21,280 bases of DNA from an uncultured Treponema sp. (GTDB lineage: Bacteria; Spirochaetota; Spirochaetia; Treponematales; Treponemataceae), in assembly GCA_937900125.1 (NCBI GenBank), contig CALCEK010000066.1:1-21280 (forward strand), read 5' to 3'. Below the pieces are notes generated by a model. It had not been told where the DNA came from and made no database searches. It saw only the letters and a list, made by a program, of their open reading frames with translations. Below, piece by piece: positions 14,716 through 21,280 of this stretch; positions within the stretch are counted from its first letter, which is position 1, and every line of letters begins with the position of its first letter. Position numbers and translations under genes: made by a program.

Positions 14716-17037
14716 ATGAACAGACTACTTTACTGCACCATGGCACTGGCCATGACTGCCACCATGACAACCCGCGCACAAGTGACGCCGACAAGCCAAA
14801 TGGAGAAGCTGGACCGCGGCCTGGTGGTCGTTCCCTCCTCATCGTTTCAGAACTTTGTAAGCTGGCGACTGCTTGGCACCGACGACAAGGATGCCACCAC
14901 CTTCGACCTGCTGCGCAATGGCGAGGTGATAGCCACCGACCTGAAGAATACGAACTACAAAGACACCAAGCCCATCGGCACGGCTGAATATCAGGTAAGG
15001 GTGAAGGTGAACGGCGAGGTGGTGGAAACCACGGAGGTCGTGGCACAATGGGACAAGATTTTCAAAAGTCTGAAACTGGAGCGCCCTAAGGGCGGCATCC
15101 ACGCTTCGTGGGACGGCGGCACGAACGTTCCCTATGCCTACTACCCCAACGACATGAGCGTGGGCGATGTTGACGGCGACGGCCAATATGAGCTATTCCT
15201 GAAGTGGGAGTCGACCCACGCTCAGGACAACTCTTTTTCGAAGGGCTATACCGGTAACACCATCATTGACTGCTACCGCTTAGACGGCACGCGCCTGTGG
15301 CGCATTGACCTGGGAAAGAATATTCGTGACGGAGCACACTACACACAGTTCATGGTCTACGACTTCGACGGTGACGGGCGTGCGGAGATGATGTGCAAGA
15401 CGGCCACCGGCTCGAAGGACGGCCTGGGTAACTACGTGAACCAGGCAGCCACCGATGCCACAATCAAAGGTCACGACAACACGAAGGACTACCGTAACAG
15501 CGGCGGCCACATCCTACAGGGCCCGGAGTACCTGACCGTGTTTGAAGGCCTGACGGGACGCGCCATCCACACCACCTGGTATCTGCCGGGACGGGCAGGC
15601 ACCGGCGCCTACTTGCCCTCGGGCAGCAAAGCCTCATCGGGCGAAGGCGGCTCGGAGCTGGGCAAGGTGAGTGCCTTCCCCAACGGTTTCTGGGGCGACA
15701 ACTACGGCGGCCGCTCGGAGCGCTTCCTCGCCGCCGTGGCCTACATCAACGGCTACGACCGCCCTGCCTGCGGCATCTTCACCCGGGGGTACTATACGAA
15801 GGCATACGCCTGGGCCGTCAGCTTCGACGGCACGCGCCTACACACCGAGTGGTTGCACGCCTCGCCCAGTGCCACGCAGTCGCTGGTGTTCAACCAGACC
15901 AACACCACCGCCATCAAAGTGGAGGTGGACACCGTCGACGGCGACGTGCTGATGCGCAATCCCGTTCGCACGGCACCTGCCAACACGGGCGGGGTGAAAA
16001 GCAGCGACACCAATGGCGGCATCGTGGGCAGCAACACGCTCTACGGCAACGGAAACCACAACCTGAGCGTGGCCGATGTGGATGGCGACGGCTGCGATGA
16101 AATATTGTGGGGTGCAGCAGCGCTGGACAACGACGGCGTGCTGCTCTACGCCACTGGCTACGGCCACGGCGACGCCATTCACGTGGGCAAGATGATTCCC
16201 GACTCGGCCGACCTGTATGTGTTCGACGTGCATGAAGAGAAACTCACCTCGGCCCACGGCTCGTGGGACCTGCACAACGCCCGCACGGGGCGCATCATCT
16301 GGAAGGGAGGCAGTGCCGACAAGGACAACGGGCGCGGCATGGCGGCAGCACTGAGCAGCAGTCTGCGCGGCTACCAGTTCTGGTCGAGCGATGAACGCCA
16401 GCCGCGATCGGCAACCACTGGAGACGTGGTCATCAGCAAGAACTGCTCGGTGAACTTCCGCATCTACTGGGACGGCAGCTGCCAAGACCAGTTGCTGGAC
16501 GGCAACTATAAATACGGCAGCGACATGTGGGTACAAACGTCCCATGCTGAACCCACCATCCAGAAATGGAACGGCAGCAGCTTCACCGACGTCATCAAGT
16601 TCTATTCCTCGACCTACAACAACGCACAGACGGCCAATTACACCAAGGCGACGCCCTGTCTGCAGGCCGACCTGCTGGGCGACTGGCGCGAGGAGCTTAT
16701 CATGTGGAACAAGAACGATTCTTCAGAAGTGATGATTTTCTCCACCTGGACACCCACCGACTATGTGGTTCCCACGCTGATGCACGACCATGTGTACCGC
16801 ATGGGCATCTGCTGGCAGAACACGGCCTACAATCAGCCCCCTCACCTGGGCTACTACCTCCCCGACTACATCGAAGGCAAGTTGCCGGAAGCCATCATGA
16901 GCACCACCACAACAACAACCAACGAGAAACAGGTATTCGACATTCAGGGACGCAGGCTCGCCAGCGACGGACAGGGCTGCAAAGGCTTGTTCATTGTCAG
17001 AGAGAACGGCCAGGTGCGAAAAGTGATGCAGCACTAA
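14716..17037 (+). CDS. Secreted rhamnogalacturonan lyase (PL11 type), full length, with C-terminal sorting-like motif
   Basis: 773 residues, a paralogue of the divergent lyase. Signal peptide at 1-22 (MNRLLYCTMALAMTATMTTRAQ), then MEKLDRGLVVV and the N-terminal beta domain (to about 130). The propeller has acidic Ca-type repeats DVDGDGQYE, DFDGDGRAE and DVDGDGCDE, WGDNYGGRSERFL, YGHGDAIHVG and NFRIYWDG (about 579-586), followed by an intact C-terminal propeller part. It is longer than common PL11 enzymes (about 600-620) because of extra loops, for example around residues 296-320 and a stretch between LVFNQTNTT and the YGNGNHNLSVADVDGDG segment. The end, VFDIQGRRL...KGLFIV...GQVRKVMQ, resembles the short C-terminal sequences of secreted Prevotella proteins related to type IX sorting signals; a Thr run (TTTTTT) forms the linker. 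The protein is predicted to be outside the cell or in the periplasm. It ends 3 bases from the stop of the convergent chrA gene. Confidence 0.92.
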   Translation: MNRLLYCTMALAMTATMTTRAQVTPTSQMEKLDRGLVVVPSSSFQNFVSWRLLGTDDKDATTFDLLRNGEVIATDLKNTNYKDTKPIGTAEYQVRVKVNGEVVETTEVVAQWDKIFKSLKLERPKGGIHASWDGGTNVPYAYYPNDMSVGDVDGDGQYELFLKWESTHAQDNSFSKGYTGNTIIDCYRLDGTRLWRIDLGKNIRDGAHYTQFMVYDFDGDGRAEMMCKTATGSKDGLGNYVNQAATDATIKGHDNTKDYRNSGGHILQGPEYLTVFEGLTGRAIHTTWYLPGRAGTGAYLPSGSKASSGEGGSELGKVSAFPNGFWGDNYGGRSERFLAAVAYINGYDRPACGIFTRGYYTKAYAWAVSFDGTRLHTEWLHASPSATQSLVFNQTNTTAIKVEVDTVDGDVLMRNPVRTAPANTGGVKSSDTNGGIVGSNTLYGNGNHNLSVADVDGDGCDEILWGAAALDNDGVLLYATGYGHGDAIHVGKMIPDSADLYVFDVHEEKLTSAHGSWDLHNARTGRIIWKGGSADKDNGRGMAAALSSSLRGYQFWSSDERQPRSATTGDVVISKNCSVNFRIYWDGSCQDQLLDGNYKYGSDMWVQTSHAEPTIQKWNGSSFTDVIKFYSSTYNNAQTANYTKATPCLQADLLGDWREELIMWNKNDSSEVMIFSTWTPTDYVVPTLMHDHVYRMGICWQNTAYNQPPHLGYYLPDYIEGKLPEAIMSTTTTTTNEKQVFDIQGRRLASDGQGCKGLFIVRENGQVRKVMQH

Positions 17038-17040
17038 GCC

Positions 17041-17616
17041 TCAGTACAGCAGGAGCAGACCGGCGAAGCCACTCATGGCTATCATCTTGATGGGGTTCAC
17101 CTTGAAGAACATAGTGCCGATGAAAGTGGCAACGAAGAGAAAGACACTGATCCAGAAGCGCCAGGGATCTTCCAGCGGCGTCGAGAAGTTGTCGGGAGTG
17201 CAGAGCAGCAGGGTGGCGGCTGCCAACAGCCCCACCACTGCAGGACGCAGTCCGGCAAAGACCGACTGCACCGTGGGTGTGTGCATATACTTCATGAAGA
17301 GCCTGACAATGAGAATCATCAGGATGAACGACGGCAACACCAGGGCGAACGTGGCCACAGAGGCGCCAAGGATGGCCATCGGTTCGCCCAGTCCGGCATT
17401 GTGGACGGCCATGTATCCGCTGTAGGTGGCCGAATTGATACCGATGGGGCCTGGTGTCATCTGGCTGATAGCCACGATATCGGTGAATTCCTGAGTGCTC
17501 ATCCATCCCCAGTGGTGAACCACTTCTCCCTGGATGAGTGACAGCATGCCATAGCCGCCCCCGAAGCCGAAGAGGCCTATTTGGAAAAAGGTAATAAACA
17601 AATAAAAAAATATCAT
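17041..17616 (-). CDS. chrA: Chromate transporter, half-size ChrA-type protein (second of pair)
   Basis: 191-residue membrane protein of the CHR family. The N-terminal signature is FQIGLFGFGGGYGMLSLIQGEVV (7-29), then SQMTPGPIGIN (51-61) and hydrophobic spans to the C-terminus. Half-size CHR proteins occur as adjacent pairs with opposite membrane orientation that work together, whereas long ChrA proteins contain both halves in one chain. In characterised cases they export chromate; in gut Bacteroidales the real substrate is not established. The gene lies 12 bases behind its partner, so they form one unit. Confidence 0.88.
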   Translation of the reverse strand: MIFFYLFITFFQIGLFGFGGGYGMLSLIQGEVVHHWGWMSTQEFTDIVAISQMTPGPIGINSATYSGYMAVHNAGLGEPMAILGASVATFALVLPSFILMILIVRLFMKYMHTPTVQSVFAGLRPAVVGLLAAATLLLCTPDNFSTPLEDPWRFWISVFLFVATFIGTMFFKVNPIKMIAMSGFAGLLLLY

Positions 17617-17628
17617 GGTCCCGACTGT

Positions 17629-18168
17629 TTACTCTGTAGGTTTAATCAGTTTTCCGTAGACATAGCCTCCCAAACCGGCCAGCAGGATGATGAGGATGGG
17701 CGACACTCCCATGAGCCAGATGGCCAGCGCACTGGCTATGGGAATCCAGCAGTTGACCCAGGAAATGTGTGCACTCTTGGCCAGGTTGAACGTGGGAACG
17801 GCAATCAGTGCCACCACCGCCGGACGTATGCCGCGGAAGACGGCTGCTACGACAGGATTGTCCTGAAAACGGCGAAAGAACATGGCAATAAGCAGGATGA
17901 TGAGGAAGGAGGGTAGCGCCGTGCCTAAGGCAGCGGCTATGGCCCCCTTGAGACGCGTCAGCTTATAGCCTATGAAGATGCTTATGTTGATGGCGAATAC
18001 CCCCGGACAGCTCTGGGCTATGGCTATGAGGTCAAGGAACTCTTCCCGGCTGACCCACTTGTACTTGTCGACCACCTCTGCCTCGATGATAGGAATCATG
18101 GCATATCCACCCCCGAGGGTGAACATGCCAATCTTGAAGAAAGTCTTAAATAATGCAGACGTCATCAT
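17629..18168 (-). CDS. chrA: Chromate transporter, half-size ChrA-type protein (first of pair)
   Basis: 179-residue CHR-family membrane protein, the upstream member of the pair. It shows FKIGMFTLGGGYAMIPIIEAEVV (11-33), AQSCPGVFAINISIFIGYK (51-69) and four or five hydrophobic spans. It shares the GGGYxM and PGxxxIN signatures with the gene behind it while differing in the rest, as expected for a complementary half. The ATG at 18168 follows the purL stop by 33 bases on the same strand with no terminator between them, so read-through from purL is possible. A second ATG follows directly (MM), leaving the start uncertain by one codon. Confidence 0.88.
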   Translation of the reverse strand: MMTSALFKTFFKIGMFTLGGGYAMIPIIEAEVVDKYKWVSREEFLDLIAIAQSCPGVFAINISIFIGYKLTRLKGAIAAALGTALPSFLIILLIAMFFRRFQDNPVVAAVFRGIRPAVVALIAVPTFNLAKSAHISWVNCWIPIASALAIWLMGVSPILIILLAGLGGYVYGKLIKPTE

Positions 18169-18201
18169 GCTTAGTGCATATAAAGAGGCTGCGCCATAAC
18201 A

Positions 18202-21200
18202 TTATGCATGAGCATTATGCTTTGAAATCCACTCTCTCGCGTTGACGAACGCTTCTATCCACGGCGTGACTTCGTCTTGACGGCGTGCTGCCGGATACCA
18301 GGCATTCTGCCAGGGGAAGATGGCTCGCTCCAGATGAGGCATCATGCAGAGATGACGTCCGTCGGCCGAGCAAATGCCAGCCACATCGTAGTCGGACCCG
18401 TTGGGATTAGCGGGATAGCCATGGTAGTTGTACTTTGCAACGACACTATACGAGCTCTCGGCTTCGGGCAAATGGAACTTGCCTTCGCCATGAGCCACCC
18501 ACAGGCCAAGCTTTGTGCCACTGAGACTGCCGAACATCACGCTGTTGTTCTTTGGTATCTGAACCGTGATGAATTCGCTTTCGAACTTATGGCTGTCGTT
18601 GTGCAGCATCCGAATTGAGTGAGGAGTGATGAGTGAGGAGAGGGGAGTTGCTGCCCCTTCATCACTCCTCACTCCTAACTCCTCACTCCTTACTAGCCCT
18701 AGCTCCACCATCAGCTGACATCCGTTGCAGATGCCAAGCGAGAGCGTGTCTTCGCGTGCGTAGAACCTCTCAAGAGCCTCCTTGGCCTTGGGGTTGAAAA
18801 GGAAAGCCCCGGCCCATCCCTTGGCCGATCCGAGCACGTCGCTGTTTGAGAAGCCGCCGCAGAAGACAATCATATTGATGTCGTCCAGGGTCTCACGGCC
18901 TGTGATGAGGTCGGTCATCATAACATCCTTCACATCGAAGCCTGCCAGATAGAGCGAGTAGGCCATCTCGCGCTCGCCATTGGTACCCTTCTCGCGGATG
19001 ATGGCAGCCTTGGGACATTGTACATTGGACATTGAACTTTGAAGGTCTTCCTTCCAGCGGTTGGGATTAAGACCGTACTGGGCCAGTTTTCCAGTGAACG
19101 TTCTGGGGAACTTCATCTCCAGCGGTTGCCTCTTGTAATTCTCATAACGCTCCTTTGCCTTGCCGTTGAAACTCTGCCGACGGTCAAGCAGGTAGCTCGT
19201 CTTGTACCAGACATCGCGCAGGTGGTCAATGTCGAGGGTGACCTCCGACTTGCTTTCAGCCCCTTTCCCGTCGGGATAGACGATGACCATCTCACGGCTG
19301 TCCTCCACGGGGTAGCCAATCTTGGCAAAGCCCACGCCGAGATCCTCCATGAAGTCGCGGAACTCGAACTTATGGCTGTCGCTCACCTGGACGATGACGC
19401 CTGGATTCTCGGCGAAGAGGGCTTTCACGATGTCGCCATCGGCGCAGATGTCGTGCAGGTTGATGTGCAGTCCGCCTTTCTTGTTGGCAAAAGTCATCTC
19501 GAGCAGGCACGTGACAAGGCCGCCGGCCGATATGTCGTGGCCGGCCATAATCCAGCCCTTCTCTATGAGCTGCTGTACAGCCATGAACGCATCGGCAAAA
19601 TAGTCGGCATTCGTCACCGTGGGCACGTCGTCACCCACCCTGCCGAGGCTCTGGGCAAAGGCGGAGCCGCCAAGGTGCTGCCTGTCGAAAGAGAAGTCTA
19701 TATGGTAAATCGAAGCATTCTTGTCATTCACCAGCACGGGGCTGACCACCTTGCGCACGTCGCTCACTTCGCCACCGGCACTGACAATGACCGTTCCCGG
19801 AGAGATAATTTTCTCGCCATTGGGATACTGCTGTGACAGTGAGAGCGAGTCTTTGCCCGTAGGCACATTGACGTGAAGCTGACAGCAGAAGTCGCTCAAG
19901 GCCTTGACAGCCTGGTAGAGGCGGGCATCCTCGCCCTCCTGCGAGCGGCAGGGCCACATCCAGTTGGCCGAGAGCGAGAGCGATGCCATGCCGTCGGTCA
20001 GCGGTGCCCACACGATGTTGGTCAGGGCCTCAGCCACCGAAAGCACACTGCCGGCGGCCGGGTCGGCGAGTCCGGCCTGCGGTGCATGACCGATGGCCGT
20101 AGCGATACCCTTGCGACCGCGGTAGTCGAGAGCCACCACACCGCAGTCGCTGAGCGGTAACTGTATCTCGCCCTGACATTGCTGGCGAGCTATCTTGCCC
20201 GTCACACTACGGTCCACCTTGTTCGTCAGCCAGTCCTTGCAAGCCACGGCCTCCAACTGTAGGACGCGCTCTATGTAAGAAGTGATAAGTGATGACTGAT
20301 AAGTGACTGGGTTGTAGCGGCGCTCCACGGTGTTGTCGCGCATGATGGTCTTGGGCGAGTGGCCGAACATCTGGCTGACGTCCAGGTCGAAGGGCTTCAC
20401 GCCATCGCCCTGCACGAAGCTAAAGTGGGCGTCGCCCGTTGTCTCGCCTACGACATACAGCGGGGCACGCTCACGCTCAGCGATGCTGCGCACGTGGTCG
20501 ATGTGCTTCTCGTCGATGAGCAGTCCCATGCGCTCCTGACTCTCGTTGGCAATAATCTCCTTCGAGGAGAGCGTCTTGTCGCCTATGGGTAGCTTGGTCA
20601 TGTCAATCTCGCCGCCGCATTCCTCCACCAGTTCTGAGAGGCAGTTCAGGTGGCCGGCAGAGCCGTGGTCGTGGATGCTCACCACGGGGTTCACGTCTTC
20701 CTCGCAGAGGGCGCGCACCAGGTTGTAGGCACGCTTCTGCATCTCCGGGTTGGCACGCTGAACAGCGTTCAACTCGATGCCGCTGCTATAGCGGCCCGTA
20801 TCTACGCTCGACACGCTGCCGCCCCCCAGACCGATGCGGTAGTTGTCGCCACCTACCACCACTACTTTATTGCCCTTCTGGGGCTCCTTCTTCAGGCAGT
20901 CGCGCTTGGTGCCGTAGCCCACGCCGCCTGCCAGCATAATCACCTTGTCGTAGGCATATTTAGTGGGAGCGGGGAAACCGCTCTCTACACTGACCGGTGA
21001 TGAGGTCTCTTGATGCTCAAAGGTGAGCACCGACCCGCAAATTAGGGGCTGTCCGAACTTATTGCCGAAGTCCGAGGCGCCGTTCGAAGCCTTGATCAGT
21101 ATCTGCTCCGGTGTCTGGTAGAGCCACTCGCGTACAGGAAGGATATCCTCCCAGTCACGAGTCCCTCCTGCGGCCAGCCGGGGATAGGCCGTCATATACA

Positions 21201-21280
21201 CGGCCGTTCCGGCGATGGGCCAGCTGCCGACGCCACCGCCCATGCGGTCGCGAATCTCACCACCGGTGCCTGTGGCGGCA
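18202..21280 (-). CDS. purL: Phosphoribosylformylglycinamidine synthase PurL, large single-chain form, 5' end outside the window
   Basis: 1,025 residues are visible; the frame stays open to the window edge (TGTGGEIRDRMGGGVG before the first ATG), so about 200 residues are missing from a protein of about 1,240. PurL converts FGAR, glutamine and ATP to FGAM in purine synthesis. Visible in order: the first AIRS-like domain (TGTGGEIRD), the linker DKTLSSKEIIANESQERMG, the second AIRS-like domain (TVERRYNP, DWLTNKVDRSVTG, HDISAGGLVTCLLEM), and the C-terminal glutaminase domain with GICNGCQLM (Cys codon 18718-18720) and MMPHLERAIFPWQNAW supplying His and Glu. Three runs of 7-bp tandem repeats lie inside the frame (18617-18693, 19014-19041, 20281-20308) and encode segments (for example SEELGVRSDEG and SSMSNVQCP) that I do not know from other PurL proteins. 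All keep the frame, so the enzyme is probably active. The ATG at 21243 is internal. Confidence 0.95.
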   Translation of the reverse strand, partial: AATGTGGEIRDRMGGGVGSWPIAGTAVYMTAYPRLAAGGTRDWEDILPVREWLYQTPEQILIKASNGASDFGNKFGQPLICGSVLTFEHQETSSPVSVESGFPAPTKYAYDKVIMLAGGVGYGTKRDCLKKEPQKGNKVVVVGGDNYRIGLGGGSVSSVDTGRYSSGIELNAVQRANPEMQKRAYNLVRALCEEDVNPVVSIHDHGSAGHLNCLSELVEECGGEIDMTKLPIGDKTLSSKEIIANESQERMGLLIDEKHIDHVRSIAERERAPLYVVGETTGDAHFSFVQGDGVKPFDLDVSQMFGHSPKTIMRDNTVERRYNPVTYQSSLITSYIERVLQLEAVACKDWLTNKVDRSVTGKIARQQCQGEIQLPLSDCGVVALDYRGRKGIATAIGHAPQAGLADPAAGSVLSVAEALTNIVWAPLTDGMASLSLSANWMWPCRSQEGEDARLYQAVKALSDFCCQLHVNVPTGKDSLSLSQQYPNGEKIISPGTVIVSAGGEVSDVRKVVSPVLVNDKNASIYHIDFSFDRQHLGGSAFAQSLGRVGDDVPTVTNADYFADAFMAVQQLIEKGWIMAGHDISAGGLVTCLLEMTFANKKGGLHINLHDICADGDIVKALFAENPGVIVQVSDSHKFEFRDFMEDLGVGFAKIGYPVEDSREMVIVYPDGKGAESKSEVTLDIDHLRDVWYKTSYLLDRRQSFNGKAKERYENYKRQPLEMKFPRTFTGKLAQYGLNPNRWKEDLQSSMSNVQCPKAAIIREKGTNGEREMAYSLYLAGFDVKDVMMTDLITGRETLDDINMIVFCGGFSNSDVLGSAKGWAGAFLFNPKAKEALERFYAREDTLSLGICNGCQLMVELGLVRSEELGVRSDEGAATPLSSLITPHSIRMLHNDSHKFESEFITVQIPKNNSVMFGSLSGTKLGLWVAHGEGKFHLPEAESSYSVVAKYNYHGYPANPNGSDYDVAGICSADGRHLCMMPHLERAIFPWQNAWYPAARRQDEVTPWIEAFVNAREWISKHNAHA
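18617..18693. repeat. Inverted pair of heptamer arrays inside purL
   Basis: Four 7-bp units of GAGTGAG type (18617-18644: GAGTGAG, GAGTGAT, GAGTGAG, GAGAGGG) face five units of the opposite orientation (18659-18693: TCATCAC, TCCTCAC, TCCTAAC, TCCTCAC, TCCTTAC) across a 14-base core. A 16-base arm at 18617-18632 is perfectly complementary to 18659-18674, and an inner AGGGG/CCCCT stem adds to the hairpin. In frame it encodes about 26 residues just after the glutaminase cysteine. Confidence 0.85.
19014..19041. repeat. Heptamer array, TACATTG type, inside purL
   Basis: Four 7-bp units: GACATTG, TACATTG, GACATTG, AACTTTG. On the coding strand this becomes CAAAGTTCAATGTCCAATGT and onward, encoding QSSMSNVQCP in the linker before the glutaminase domain, just ahead of the conserved AAIIREKGTNGE. 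Confidence 0.75.
20281..20308. repeat. Heptamer array, AGTGATA type, inside purL
   Basis: Four 7-bp units: AGTGATA, AGTGATG, ACTGATA, AGTGACT. On the coding strand it encodes VTYQSSLIT between RRYNP and the conserved RVLQLEAVACKDW, at the beginning of the second AIRS-like half. Confidence 0.7.

Noticed and set aside
15838..16545. 235-codon minus-strand frame within the second lyase gene
   Set aside because: Antisense shadow with no start signal and no family features; the plus strand codes for well-conserved lyase sequence.
19039..19836. 265-codon plus-strand frame opposite purL
   Set aside because: Shadow of purL, which is strongly conserved throughout this stretch.
1..21280. Looked for tRNA or rRNA genes, CRISPR arrays, insertion sequences, phage genes and a cobalamin riboswitch
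   Set aside because: None seen by eye. The region where a cobalamin riboswitch would be expected (upstream of cbiA) is missing because of the join.

Overview
The window reads as two unrelated genomes joined at about position 13,050. Left of that point the DNA is AT-rich (23 of 60 bases are G or C at 12,901-12,960), genes carry good Shine-Dalgarno sites, and the content (an ATPase of the AAA-ATPase-like/PD-(D/E)XK type, a long RluA-type pseudouridine synthase, an anaerobic-type cobalamin operon) suggests an anaerobic gut bacterium, most likely a Treponema-like spirochaete; that assignment is inference. Right of it the DNA is GC-rich (40 of 60 at 13,201-13,260), genes lack Shine-Dalgarno sites, TAnnTTTG promoter boxes are present and the proteins are Bacteroidales-like, probably Prevotella: two secreted PL11-type rhamnogalacturonan lyases, a split chromate transporter and a large PurL. 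The join cuts the 5' part off a cbiA gene and the 3' part off a lyase gene, on the same strand, with no mobile element between them. A chimeric contig is the simplest explanation.

Left part. 1-2,040: an XRE regulator and a CPBP membrane protease, co-oriented on the minus strand, with base composition near 50% GC; the protease appears frameshifted near its start. 2,040-4,250: a very AT-rich stretch without a convincing gene, containing a perfect 34-bp palindrome and a GC-richer 260-bp patch that may be a gene relic. 4,337-5,929 (minus): an ATPase/nuclease-family protein with altered key residues and its own terminator. 6,048-7,388 (plus): an RluA-family pseudouridine synthase. 7,660-13,050 (minus): a compact cobalamin operon read as cbiA (broken) - cobD-type decarboxylase with a Cys-rich N-terminal domain - cobT - double cobU - cobC - cbiB. 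The genes overlap or lie within a few bases. Together they cover corrin amidation, aminopropanol-phosphate supply and attachment, and nucleotide-loop activation. cobS is not in the visible part.

Right part. 13,050-14,534 (minus) and 14,716-17,037 (plus): divergent secreted rhamnogalacturonan lyases sharing a 181-bp promoter region. 17,041-18,168 (minus): two half-size ChrA proteins. 18,202-21,280 (minus): purL, incomplete at its 5' end, which carries three separate arrays of 7-bp tandem repeats inside its reading frame. One of these is a pair of inverted arrays forming a long hairpin a few codons after the glutaminase cysteine.

I do not see a clearly new multi-gene system. The most interesting items are the in-frame heptamer arrays in purL, the double CobU protein whose halves keep complementary motifs, and the chimeric join that must be recognised before any fusion gene is claimed.
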